Shown here: in pieces, positions 39,294 to 47,225 of the stretch | Numbering within the stretch: the first letter of the stretch is position 1 | Layout of the letters: the number at the start of each line of letters is the position of its first letter | DNA from: Methylovorus mays | GTDB taxonomy: Bacteria; Pseudomonadota; Gammaproteobacteria; Burkholderiales; Methylophilaceae | DNA length: 64,000 nt | NCBI RefSeq assembly: GCF_020531915.1 | Contig: NZ_JAJAVG010000003.1 | Location: 1-64,000, forward strand | Direction of reading: 5' to 3' | Made by a program: the position numbers and the translations under genes | Notes under the pieces: generated by a model | Databases searched by the model: none | The model's input: the letters and a program-made list of their open reading frames with translations, nothing else | What the model was told of the DNA's origin: nothing

Positions 39294-39974
39294 TTAGCGC
39301 TGGGCCGACTTCATGGCGCTGACGATCAGCTCGTCCAGCTCGCCCGTGATGGCGGTAAGCACACCGGCCACCACCGAAAATTCCTTGCCAGCATCGCCCG
39401 CCCGCGCTGCCATGATCTGCGCATTGACCGACACGATTTTGGCCTGCTTGGCGATCTGCTGGATGTTGCCCATCAGCGCCCTGTGCTCTTTTTGCTGGGC
39501 ATGGGCATGTTGTTTGGCTTCCGCCTCATACACCTGTGTAATCTGGTTGAGCAGGTTCACCAGCGGGGTGGCCTGCTTGCCAAGTTCTTCTACCAGGGCG
39601 ACGGCAGCTTGCGTGCCCAGGGCCTCTATTGCTGACCGGGCTTGCAGGATGAACGCGCGGATACGTTTGTCCGCTTGCTGTTCGCCAAAATAGATGGCCT
39701 GCAGCGCGGGGAAAAATACCCCGGGCAAGGTGGCATTGCCTTTGGTCAGCTCACCATGGCTGGTCTCAAACAGCGCGAGTGCCTGCTGGGCCACGGCCAC
39801 GGCTTCTTCATGCTGTTGCGTGGCCAGAATCGCGTTGAGGATGATGCGTTGCGACAACATGCGCTGGCGCCCGGCAAGGTTGATCAGCGAGCTGAATGTC
39901 TCGGCGCTGACGGCCTTGGGCTCTGCGCGGTGCGGGCGGCGATGTTGTAAAACAGTATTCATGCATGCATCCAT
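39294..39974 (-). CDS. PilJ/NarX-type sensory protein without membrane helices
   Basis: A protein of about 226 residues. INLAGRQRMLSQRIILNAI marks the type IV pili methyl-accepting transducer N-terminal (PilJ-like) helical domain, which in NarX-like proteins senses nitrate or nitrite. The C-terminal half (NIQQIAKQAKIVSVNAQIMA, FSVVAGVLTAITGELDELI) resembles a shortened chemotaxis receptor signalling hairpin. No membrane helix is seen. The frame can open at a GTG at 40070 inside the porin gene; the ATG at 39974 or 39962 is more likely. Placed between porin and cobA in the nitrate unit, a cytoplasmic nitrate sensor is a reasonable inference. Confidence 0.65.
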   Translation of the reverse strand: MDACMNTVLQHRRPHRAEPKAVSAETFSSLINLAGRQRMLSQRIILNAILATQQHEEAVAVAQQALALFETSHGELTKGNATLPGVFFPALQAIYFGEQQADKRIRAFILQARSAIEALGTQAAVALVEELGKQATPLVNLLNQITQVYEAEAKQHAHAQQKEHRALMGNIQQIAKQAKIVSVNAQIMAARAGDAGKEFSVVAGVLTAITGELDELIVSAMKSAQR

Positions 39975-40042
39975 CGTGGGGTTGGTAAACGGTATCTGCA
40001 TCGCAGGATGCAGATACCCATGGGCTATTCCTTCAGCAAGGG

Positions 40043-41362
40043 CTAGAAGGTATACATGGCAGTCAGCCACACCTTCTCGGTATCGGCCTTACGTGCGGTT
40101 GCCAGCGCCAGGCGATCGTCTTCCTTAAAGTTGGCATATTCCGCTTTCAGCATCAGCTTGCTGTTCACGTTCCAGGTCGCGCCCAGATCCAGCTCTTTGC
40201 CGTACTTGTCGCCAAAGCCACCACCAAATTTGGCAAAATCCTCATCCGAGGTGAACACGTGGTACTCGGCCTGCAGCAACACGCTGTCGACAGGCTTGCC
40301 GCCAAAGCTGATGTAGTTGTCCTTGATGCCGAAGCGTGGCGTGACCAGGAACTGGTCGGCCCAGCCCTGGAACAGGTGGTTGGTGCCGAATGGGGTCTGG
40401 AAGGCATACAAGCCATCGTTGCTCGAAAGCAGCTCGTGATCGAAACGCACATACCAGGTGCCGTACATGGCGCCGCCGCCAAGACGGGCATAGTGGGCAT
40501 CGATGTTCTTGTCGCCGCCGGAGTAATCGGTCTGCTTGGCGTACTCGGCGGTGTAGAGCACTTTCCAGTCGTCATTGACCTTGCGGGTGCCGTCGAGGCG
40601 CAGGCCCAGGGTTTTGTTTGACGCGTCGGCGCCGGCGCCAAGGTTGTTGTTCTGGTTGAAGCCGAGATCGTTGAAGTTGTTGAAGTAGCCATAACCCACA
40701 AGCGACTCGCTGGGAGAAATGCGGTACTTGATATTGGCAATGTCGAGATTGCCATTGCGCATTTTCTCCGTGATCTGCTTTACACGTTCAAAGTGCGCCA
40801 GATAGATTTCGGTGTCCTTGATGCTCTTGTTTTCCAGCGCAATACCATCAAACACCTGCATGACCTGGCGGAACTCGACATTGCCGATGAAACGGACGTT
40901 ATCCAGCTTCACTGACTGGCGACCCAGGCGGATCTTGTTGTTCTTGATGCCCGTCCAGTCCACATACACCTGGTTGATATCGGTGTTGTCCGGATCAACG
41001 ATGGCGGGGTAATTGCCCATGCCAGGCTGCGGCTGGTTCATGGCACGGTCGTCATAGTCATCTATCGCCTTGGAGACATTGATCAGCTGAATGCCAAAAC
41101 TGAAGTTTTTGTAAGGCGCCGTCTGCCAGCCAACCAGGCTGCGCAGTGTCAGGCCTTCGCCGGTTTCCGAGCGGTTGGCCTGATCCACGTTTTCATAGCG
41201 CAGGCGAAAGCTGGTGAGGTTCTTGCCGGTCTTGATGGCGTCCATGAAGGTATATTCCGGCAGGGCTTCTTCGGCGCTGGCCACGGGAGCCTGCAGGGCA
41301 GCCATGCCCAACAGCAGGGCAATGCTGGCTTGACTCAGTGTGAAACTCGAATTACTTTGCAT
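40043..41362 (-). CDS. Outer-membrane porin of the alginate-export type
   Basis: A 439-residue protein with a signal peptide ending near PVASAEE and a beta-barrel pattern of alternating residues, ending in an aromatic residue (AMYTF), as in outer-membrane barrels. IRLGRQSVKLDNVRFIGNVE is the conserved block of the alginate-export porin group. It lies between nrtD and the PilJ-like gene, so it probably lets nitrate cross the outer membrane. AAAGGAG precedes the ATG. Substrate specificity is inferred from context only. Confidence 0.78.
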   Translation of the reverse strand: MQSNSSFTLSQASIALLLGMAALQAPVASAEEALPEYTFMDAIKTGKNLTSFRLRYENVDQANRSETGEGLTLRSLVGWQTAPYKNFSFGIQLINVSKAIDDYDDRAMNQPQPGMGNYPAIVDPDNTDINQVYVDWTGIKNNKIRLGRQSVKLDNVRFIGNVEFRQVMQVFDGIALENKSIKDTEIYLAHFERVKQITEKMRNGNLDIANIKYRISPSESLVGYGYFNNFNDLGFNQNNNLGAGADASNKTLGLRLDGTRKVNDDWKVLYTAEYAKQTDYSGGDKNIDAHYARLGGGAMYGTWYVRFDHELLSSNDGLYAFQTPFGTNHLFQGWADQFLVTPRFGIKDNYISFGGKPVDSVLLQAEYHVFTSDEDFAKFGGGFGDKYGKELDLGATWNVNSKLMLKAEYANFKEDDRLALATARKADTEKVWLTAMYTF

Positions 41363-41403
41363 GTGTTGCTCCTTTTTTCTGATGAGGGGTAACGGGTAGT
41401 ACC

Positions 41404-41433
41404 GGCCCGTCCTGACCGACGGGCCACTTTTTT
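41404..41433. promoter_or_regulatory. 8-bp hairpin between nrtD and the porin gene
   Basis: GGCCCGTC (41404-41411) pairs with GACGGGCC (41418-41425). Six T residues follow only on the plus strand. The genes here run on the minus strand, so for them it is a hairpin without a T-run, perhaps a processing or stability element that sets different levels of nrtABD and the porin. Confidence 0.5.
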
Positions 41434-41464
41434 GCCTGATTATTTAATTGCTCGTATTGCCTTC

Positions 41465-42271
41465 TCAAGCCGCCTTCTTTGCGTGGCGTTCATACAAAAA
41501 CTTCAGCACTTCGCTACGCAGATGGTTGTAGTGGCCGTCTTCTGCCAGCTCCAGCCGCTTGCGCGGACGTGCGAGTTCCACATCCAGAATGTCGCCGATG
41601 GTGGCGGCCGGGCCGTTGGTCATCATCACAATGCGATCTGAGAGCAGCACGGCCTCGTCCACATCGTGTGTCACCATCACCGCTGTGCAGCCGGACTTCG
41701 CCATGATGGTCATCAGCTCGTCCTGCAGATGGGCGCGGGTGAGGGCGTCCAGCGCGCCAAACGGCTCATCCAGCAGCAGCACCTTGGGTTCCATGGCCAG
41801 CGCCCGGGCAATGCCCACGCGCTGTTTCATGCCGCCGGAGATTTCATTCGGGCGTTTGTCGGCGGCATGGGCGAGGCCCACCAGCTCAATCGCGGCCTGG
41901 GTGCGTTTTTTCAGCTGGTCTTTGGTGTCGGTGGCGCCAAAGACGCGTTCCACCGCCAGGTAGACATTTTCACTGCAGGTGAGCCAGGGCAGCAGCGAGT
42001 GGTTCTGGAACACCACGGCACGCTCAGGGCCGGGGCCAGCAATCTCGCGGCCTGCACAGAACAGGTTGCCGTCAGTGGGCTGCAACAGGCCGGCGATCAG
42101 GTTGAGCACGGTGGATTTGCCGCAACCGGAGTGGCCGATGATGGAGATGAACTCGCCTTCGCGTATGCTGAAGTTCACATTTTTCAGCGCTTCAAACGTG
42201 CCTTTTTTGGTGAAAAAGGTCATGTTCACGTTTTCCAGCTGTACGTATTTTTCCTGCACGATTTTTTCCAT
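41465..42271 (-). CDS. nrtD: Nitrate ABC transporter ATP-binding protein
   Basis: A 268-residue ATPase with Walker A GHSGCGKST, signature SGGMKQRVGIARAL and Walker B VLLLDEPFGALD. It belongs to the nitrate/sulfonate/taurine group and is the single-domain NrtD form, not the NrtC form fused to a sensor domain. It follows nrtB by ten bases. Confidence 0.92.
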   Translation of the reverse strand: MEKIVQEKYVQLENVNMTFFTKKGTFEALKNVNFSIREGEFISIIGHSGCGKSTVLNLIAGLLQPTDGNLFCAGREIAGPGPERAVVFQNHSLLPWLTCSENVYLAVERVFGATDTKDQLKKRTQAAIELVGLAHAADKRPNEISGGMKQRVGIARALAMEPKVLLLDEPFGALDALTRAHLQDELMTIMAKSGCTAVMVTHDVDEAVLLSDRIVMMTNGPAATIGDILDVELARPRKRLELAEDGHYNHLRSEVLKFLYERHAKKAA

Positions 42272-42281
42272 GATGGGTTCC

Positions 42282-43199
42282 TTATTCGTAGCTGAAGCGG
42301 CGAGCGAGGGAGGTCAGCGCCAGTTCGAGCAAGAGGCCGACGATGCCGACAACGAAGATGGCGATGATGATGTGCTCCACATTCAGGTTGTTCCACTCAT
42401 CCCACACCCAGAAGCCGATGCCCACGCCGCCAGTCAGCATTTCTGCCGCCACGATCACCAGCCAGGCCACGCCGATGGAAAGGCGCACGCCGGTCATCAT
42501 GTAAGGCAGCACAAAGGGGAACAGAATCTTGGTGACGATCTTCCACTCGGAGAGGTTGAGCACCTTGGCGACATTCATGTAGTCCTGTGGCACCTTGCTC
42601 ACGCCCACGGCGGTATTGATGATCATGGGCCAGATGGCGGAGATGAAAATCACCCAGATGGCCGCGGGGTTGGCCGCCTTGAATACCAGCAGGCCGATAG
42701 GCAGCCAGGCCAGCGGTGACACTGGGCGCAGGATGCCGATGATGGGCGCTGCCATGCGCGACATGAACTGGAAGCGGCCGATGATGAAGCCCAGCGGTAT
42801 GCCGATCAGCGCGGCCAGGCCAAAGCCCAGGCCCACACGTTCCAGCGAGGCCAGGATGTTCCAGCCTATGCCCTGGTCATTGGGACTGTTGGTGTAGAAC
42901 GGGTCGCTGAACAGCTCCACTGCCGAATGCCAGGTGCTGACGGGGCCAGGCAGGTTGGGCGATTGATGGGAAATCAGGGTCCACACAGCGCCCATTAGCA
43001 GCAGGCCAAATATCGGCGGCAATAGCCACTGGAAAAAGGCGCGCATTTTCAGGGCGAGCGCAGAGGGGCGTTTTGCCACTGCCGGACGGGCTGCTTTTTT
43101 TGCTGCCGCCTTTGGGCTCGCGACAGGATTGCTTGCTACTGTTTGCTCATTGTTCATGATGGTCTTGATGTCTTCTTTACTGATACCGATTGCACTCAT
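42282..43199 (-). CDS. nrtB: Nitrate ABC transporter permease
   Basis: A 305-residue membrane protein of the binding-protein-dependent permease family, with six predicted helices and the cytoplasmic loop EWKIVTKILFPFVLPYMMTG. An alanine- and lysine-rich tail of about 35 residues precedes the first helix. The ATG at 43199 has GAGG nine bases upstream; a second ATG at 43157 is possible. It is flanked by nrtA and nrtD in the standard order. Confidence 0.9.
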   Translation of the reverse strand: MSAIGISKEDIKTIMNNEQTVASNPVASPKAAAKKAARPAVAKRPSALALKMRAFFQWLLPPIFGLLLMGAVWTLISHQSPNLPGPVSTWHSAVELFSDPFYTNSPNDQGIGWNILASLERVGLGFGLAALIGIPLGFIIGRFQFMSRMAAPIIGILRPVSPLAWLPIGLLVFKAANPAAIWVIFISAIWPMIINTAVGVSKVPQDYMNVAKVLNLSEWKIVTKILFPFVLPYMMTGVRLSIGVAWLVIVAAEMLTGGVGIGFWVWDEWNNLNVEHIIIAIFVVGIVGLLLELALTSLARRFSYE

Positions 43200-43264
43200 G
43201 ATGATTTGCCTCGCATCACAGGTTCAGGACTGGCGGCCGACATTGCCGGGCCGCCGCGTGTTTA

Positions 43265-44554
43265 TCAGGCCTTGATCTTGAAGCCGTTGGCATAGGCTTT
43301 CGGGTCCTTGCCATCCCACACCACGCCATCGATGAGCTTGCTGCTGCGCATCGGGTCGCTTGGCACGGCAATGCCCAGGGATTTGGCTGCTTCGGTGTAG
43401 ATGTCGATACGGTTGACCTTTTTGGCGATCCCCAGGTAATCCGGGTCGGCTTTCAGCAAACCCCAGCGCTTGTGCTGGGTGAGGAACCACATGCCATCCG
43501 ACAGGTAGGGGAAGGTCACCTTGCCGTCGTTGAAGAACTTCATGTAGTTGGGGTCTTCCCACTTTTTGCCGATGCCGTTGTCGTAATGGCCAAGGAAGCG
43601 GCCTTCGATCACTTCTTCCGGGGCATTCACATAAGCCTTGCCGGCAATCAGTTTGGCAACCGCGGGGCGGTTGGCCGTGGCGTCGATGTAGCGACAGGCA
43701 TCCAGAATCGCCTTGGTGATGGCCAGTGCCGTGTTGGGGTTCTTGGCGACAAATTCGGCGGTGGTGCCCAGCACCTTTTCCGGATGGTCAGTCCAGATAT
43801 CCTGAGTGGTGGCAGCAGTGAAGCCGACCTTGTCGTAAATGGCACGTGCATTCCATGGTTCACCCACACAGTAACCATCCATATTGCCGATACGCATGTT
43901 GGCAACCATTTGCGGTGGCGGTACCACGATGGTCTTCACATCCTGGAAGGGATGAATGCCATACGTCGCCAGCCAGTAGTAGAGCCACATCGCGTGGGTG
44001 CCGGTAGGAAAGGTCTGGGCGAAGGTGTAGTCGCGGTTTTCATTGTCGAGCAGGCGTTTCAGGGTGGCGCCCCCGGTGACACCCTTGTCCTTCAGCTGGT
44101 TGGCGAGGGTGATGCCCTGACCGTTGTTGTTCAGCGTCAGCAGCACGTTCATGTCTTTCTGCTGACCGCCTATGCCCATCTGTACCCCATACACCAGGCC
44201 ATACAGCACATGGGCGGCATGCAGTTCGCCATTGACCACCTTGTCGCGCACGCCCGCCCAGGAGGCTTCCTTGGATGGCACGATCTTGATGCCGTATTTC
44301 TTGTCGAAGCCCATCTGGGCAGCTACGACGATAGGTGCGCAATCGGTCAGCGGGATGAAGCCGATTTTGACTTCGGTCAGTTCTGGAGCGTCCGAGCCTG
44401 CAGCCCATGCCTGATTGCGGATGGCGGCGGGCACCATGTTCATCATGGCGGCGGCGCCAAGCGCACCTGCGGCGGCGTTCTTGAAAAACTGGCGACGACT
44501 GGTGTCGACGGCAGGTGCGGCGTTATCTGCTGCAGTTTCTGGTGTTTTTTTCAT
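43265..44554 (-). CDS. nrtA: Nitrate-binding periplasmic protein
   Basis: A 429-residue substrate-binding protein of the NrtA/CmpA family. The N-terminus has a Tat motif (TSRRQFFKNAAAGALG) and a following hydrophobic stretch, so it is probably folded before export. VKIGFIPLTDCAPIVVAAQ and GYCVGEPWNARAIYDKVG are family blocks that contact nitrate. GGGAG lies six bases before the ATG. Upstream there is a 270-base leader with NasR-type antitermination elements and a sigma-54 promoter. Confidence 0.93.
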   Translation of the reverse strand: MKKTPETAADNAAPAVDTSRRQFFKNAAAGALGAAAMMNMVPAAIRNQAWAAGSDAPELTEVKIGFIPLTDCAPIVVAAQMGFDKKYGIKIVPSKEASWAGVRDKVVNGELHAAHVLYGLVYGVQMGIGGQQKDMNVLLTLNNNGQGITLANQLKDKGVTGGATLKRLLDNENRDYTFAQTFPTGTHAMWLYYWLATYGIHPFQDVKTIVVPPPQMVANMRIGNMDGYCVGEPWNARAIYDKVGFTAATTQDIWTDHPEKVLGTTAEFVAKNPNTALAITKAILDACRYIDATANRPAVAKLIAGKAYVNAPEEVIEGRFLGHYDNGIGKKWEDPNYMKFFNDGKVTFPYLSDGMWFLTQHKRWGLLKADPDYLGIAKKVNRIDIYTEAAKSLGIAVPSDPMRSSKLIDGVVWDGKDPKAYANGFKIKA

Positions 44555-44606
44555 GTCTGCTCCCTTAAAAGTGGTCCATCACGTATCAAAATCAAAATCG
44601 CAAAAC

Positions 44607-44660
44607 AAAAAAAGGCGTCCAGCCTGCAAACAGTTTCCTGTCTACATGCTGGACGCCTTT
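44607..44660 (-). terminator. Intrinsic terminator in the nrtA leader
   Basis: On the minus strand AAAGGCGTCCAGC (44660-44648) pairs with GCTGGACGCCTTT (44623-44611), a 13-bp stem, and the transcript continues into a run of seven T ending at 44607. A small GNRA-capped helix (ACAG GAAA CTGT) lies in the loop. It is 52 bases before nrtA and would stop transcription unless an antiterminator forms. Its 5' arm overlaps the hexaloop hairpin at 44650-44665. Confidence 0.9.
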
Positions 44661-44665
44661 GTCCA
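44650..44665 (-). promoter_or_regulatory. ANTAR-type hexaloop hairpin (P2) overlapping the terminator
   Basis: On the minus strand TGGAC-AAAGGC-GTCCA forms a 5-bp stem with a six-base loop that has A at position 1 and G at position 4, the loop rule known for RNA targets of ANTAR regulators such as NasR. GTCCA is also part of the terminator 5' arm, so the two structures exclude each other. Confidence 0.75.
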
Positions 44666-44673
44666 TATTCGTG

Positions 44674-44689
44674 GAAGCTTAATCGCTTC
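44674..44689 (-). promoter_or_regulatory. Upstream hexaloop hairpin (P1 candidate) in the nrtA leader
   Basis: On the minus strand GAAGC-GATTAA-GCTTC forms a 5-bp stem with a six-base loop, eight bases upstream of the P2 hairpin. The place and size fit the first half of a two-hairpin ANTAR target, but the loop lacks the usual A1 and G4, so this is less certain. Confidence 0.45.
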
Positions 44690-44835
44690 GTTTAATGTGT
44701 TGCTTTGTCAGCCTTACCCGCTCTGAAGTAGAGCCAATGTGTTGTTGCATTGCTGGCGATGCCATATCTGCGTTGATATGCACAAGCCTGCATAAACGCC
44801 AGACCGCCGTTGGCCTGACCTTTTGTCAAGACATA

Positions 44836-44852
44836 AGCAAATGCTGTGCCAA
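44836..44852 (-). promoter_or_regulatory. Sigma-54 promoter of the nrtA unit
   Basis: On the minus strand TTGGCACAGCATTTGCT contains the -24 GG and -12 GC with exactly ten bases between them, a close match to the TGGCAC-N5-TTGC consensus of RpoN promoters. Transcription would start near 44825, giving a leader of about 270 bases before nrtA. Confidence 0.85.
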
Positions 44853-44867
44853 TCTACATTATTAAAA

Positions 44868-44880
44868 TAAGTGATTGAAT
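44868..44880 (-). promoter_or_regulatory. IHF-like site between enhancer and promoter
   Basis: ATTCAATCACTTA on the minus strand differs at one position from the WATCAANNNNTTR pattern and sits in AT-rich DNA about 50 bases upstream of the predicted start. Such a bend commonly lets NtrC reach a sigma-54 promoter. The match is modest. Confidence 0.4.
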
Positions 44881-44939
44881 TTATGTATATTTAAAAAATT
44901 TTCAGGGGAGGGGGAGGGATGGCGTGAATGTGATGCATC

Positions 44940-44954
44940 GCACTTATTGAGTGC
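44940..44954 (-). promoter_or_regulatory. NtrC-type enhancer site
   Basis: GCAC-TTATTGA-GTGC is a dyad with the seven-base centre of the strong NtrC site of glnA. It lies about 122 bases upstream of the predicted sigma-54 start, just past the nasR stop codon. A further palindrome GGTGCACC stands at 44956-44963. Confidence 0.65.
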
Positions 44955-44974
44955 AGGTGCACCAGCTTGAATAA

Positions 44975-46249
44975 CTAATTGCTACCCTGGCTGGATAGCG
45001 TGATGATGTTTTCCGCAATATCGATCAGCTTGCGATTCTGCTCCATGGCGGTATTGCGCAGCATTTTATAGGCTTCCATTTCGGTCAGGCCCAGTTTGCT
45101 CATCAGCAGGCCTTTGGCGCGTTCGATACGCTTTCTTTCCGCCAGTGATTTCTTGGTTTCCGACAGCTCGTTTTCAATTTCCGCCAGTTGCTGTGACTGC
45201 TGTTGCAGCAAGGCAATGATGGACTCCATGGGGTAGGGCGCCAGCTCATCATGGGCAAGGAAAGTAAAGGCATTCTCCAGCGGAATGGCCAAATTGAAAA
45301 ACGTACTATCTACGTTGGTCGCGGGTGTTTGTCGGGCTCTTAACTCGTCCAGATGCTGGCGGGTATTTTCCAGATCCAGTTTGGCCTGGCTACTCAAGTT
45401 GTCGAGCGTGTCATGCATGGCAGCCACCAATTGGCATTGGATATGCCAGATTTCCGTGAGCCGTTTGCTGCAAAACTCAAACCAGGCATCGCCATCGGTT
45501 CTCTGCAGTGCCTGCTGGTCTTTGGCCACCGTCAATTTGCTGCGGTAGTCGTGCTGCATACGGTGAGCTTCGGTCGTCAGCGAGGCACGCCAGGCCTCGC
45601 GCAAGGCGTCCGTGCCAAATTGGCAAAAGAGCTCAAAATGCCGGTCTTGCTGCGCGATCAGTTCCAGCAGCTTGTGCTGGTGCTCCAGTTGCATATAACC
45701 CGAACCAAACAGATGCGAGCCCACTGCGCGCTCCTGCCCTGCAAATTCTTTGCCTTGCACCAGGTTGTAGAGGGCGACCAGATAGGTAGCGATCTTGCTG
45801 TTGACGGTATTGTCCGTGATTTCAAAAATGAGCGAAATCAAACTGCCTATCAACCGCGTGTAGGATTGTATGCAGTCACTGAAGGGTATTTTTAATAGCG
45901 TGACTTGATGGCGAAAGGGCTTGAGCTGCTCAAACCCCAACAAGACCCATGAAATCAGGGTGAGCTGTTTGGCATCAGCCGAGGTGTTATGGTTGAGATA
46001 GCGTTGCAAGGCCTCGTTGAAACCAGACTCCGAGGCCTGGTTTTGCTCAATGATTTCACTGCGCTCTTTGGCAAAGCGGCTACCGGCAGAGGCCAGATAA
46101 AGACAGCTGGCGCCGCGCTCAGCCTGCAGCTGGTGCACCATCCAGCCTATGCTTTCGACAAATTGAATGCTGGCGGAGAGCCGTTCCAGCTCTTCGATAT
46201 GGCGGGTTTTAGCCAATAAAATCGTATTGTCAGGTGAAATATTCTGCAT
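44975..46249 (-). CDS. nasR: Nitrate-responsive antitermination protein NasR (NIT-ANTAR)
   Basis: A 424-residue cytoplasmic protein. The N-terminal two-thirds are a helical NIT domain for nitrate/nitrite sensing (IGWMVHQLQAERGASCLYLA with the conserved QAERG). The last 70 residues are an ANTAR RNA-binding domain (ERKRIERAKGLLMSKLGLTE). In Klebsiella, NasR binds nitrate and prevents termination in the nasF leader. Here the gene lies directly upstream of nrtA, whose leader has the matching terminator and hexaloop. The start at 46249 has no clear Shine-Dalgarno, so the N-terminus is somewhat uncertain. Confidence 0.92.
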   Translation of the reverse strand: MQNISPDNTILLAKTRHIEELERLSASIQFVESIGWMVHQLQAERGASCLYLASAGSRFAKERSEIIEQNQASESGFNEALQRYLNHNTSADAKQLTLISWVLLGFEQLKPFRHQVTLLKIPFSDCIQSYTRLIGSLISLIFEITDNTVNSKIATYLVALYNLVQGKEFAGQERAVGSHLFGSGYMQLEHQHKLLELIAQQDRHFELFCQFGTDALREAWRASLTTEAHRMQHDYRSKLTVAKDQQALQRTDGDAWFEFCSKRLTEIWHIQCQLVAAMHDTLDNLSSQAKLDLENTRQHLDELRARQTPATNVDSTFFNLAIPLENAFTFLAHDELAPYPMESIIALLQQQSQQLAEIENELSETKKSLAERKRIERAKGLLMSKLGLTEMEAYKMLRNTAMEQNRKLIDIAENIITLSSQGSN

Positions 46250-46454
46250 GGTGAGTCAGTGCAAGCAAGAACAGTGCTCAATATAGTTAGCGCATGAGCA
46301 TGGAGCCGTTTGCACTGCGAGACGTCGTGAGGTGGCTGATGATTCGCCGAATTGTAGCTTAGTGAGCCAGCGATACAAACCGCCCATATTTCTGATGCGG
46401 CATCCAGCGCGCCGGTGAGGCTTGTTCAGCAGCAGAATCGGCGGGTTTGCGGGA

Positions 46455-47153
46455 TTAACGCGGCTGTAACTGGCAGCTGTGCAGGATGGACTGGCTGAGG
46501 GTATTGAAGCTGGAAAGTGCGCCGGTAGCCGTGGCATAAGGCTGCTGTTGCAGGTAGGTAATCAGGGCCATCTGGCGCGGGGGAATACTGGCCGATAACT
46601 GCTGCAGCCGGCATTGACAGGCGGATGTCAGATCGGTGGCCTGCCAGGCCTGGCGGCAGGCATGCAGCTGCGATTGCTGCAGGGACAAGGGCCAGGCTTG
46701 CTGATTTTGCTGGCCGTCCGGGATATGGGCGCGCAGCTGGGTCAGCAGCTGATACATGAACTCCAGCCCCTGGTTAAGCGCTTTCAGTTCGGCAGGGTGC
46801 GCATCATTGGCCGCGATGGTGACCACGCTTTCGGCCTGCTCGGGGATGGCATAGCCTTGTGCGCTCATGAGGATACGTTTGGCAGGGTTCTGCTCCAGGT
46901 ATTGACGGGTTTGCTGCAGGTCGGAGGCGGGGAGTTGCAGGCGTAATTCGGTGGCGCAGTCGGGCAGCGAGCGCAGTTCGACCTGAATGGTGCCATCTTC
47001 GCGTCCTTGCTGGAATACTGGCGCAAGCTCGGCCAGCACGGCATTTTCTTGCGTTTGCCAGCGCTGCAGCACCGCATCACAAGGCTCGGCCAGGGCTGGC
47101 ATGGCGGCGGCCAGCAACAAAGCCAGCAGCCAGCGGAAAAAGAAATGGCGCAT
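46455..47153 (-). CDS. Secreted protein of unknown function
   Basis: A protein of about 232 residues with a signal sequence (FFFRWLLALLLAAAMPALA then EPC). The mature part is helical and rich in glutamine, leucine and alanine, with several cysteines (CDAV, PDCATEL, HACRQAW, ACQCRLQQ, HSCQLQ) that may form disulphides. In-frame ATG codons at 47192, 47162 and 47153 make the start uncertain; the last directly precedes the signal helix. It lies downstream of the ABC exporter on the same strand and could be co-transcribed. No family is recognised. Confidence 0.55.
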   Translation of the reverse strand: MRHFFFRWLLALLLAAAMPALAEPCDAVLQRWQTQENAVLAELAPVFQQGREDGTIQVELRSLPDCATELRLQLPASDLQQTRQYLEQNPAKRILMSAQGYAIPEQAESVVTIAANDAHPAELKALNQGLEFMYQLLTQLRAHIPDGQQNQQAWPLSLQQSQLHACRQAWQATDLTSACQCRLQQLSASIPPRQMALITYLQQQPYATATGALSSFNTLSQSILHSCQLQPR

Positions 47154-47225
47154 GGTCATCATGAGCACTGGGAGCATGCGGTGCGGGCGCAAGTTCAGGC
47201 GCGCCCGCTTGCATTGCTTCAGGGC

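Noticed and set aside
39975-40070. GTG start of the PilJ-like gene within the porin gene
   Set aside because: It would overlap the porin C-terminus, and the added residues show no family similarity or ribosome-binding site.
41404-41433. Hairpin as a terminator of nrtD
   Set aside because: The T-run is on the plus strand whereas nrtD is on the minus strand, so it would not work as an intrinsic terminator for this operon.
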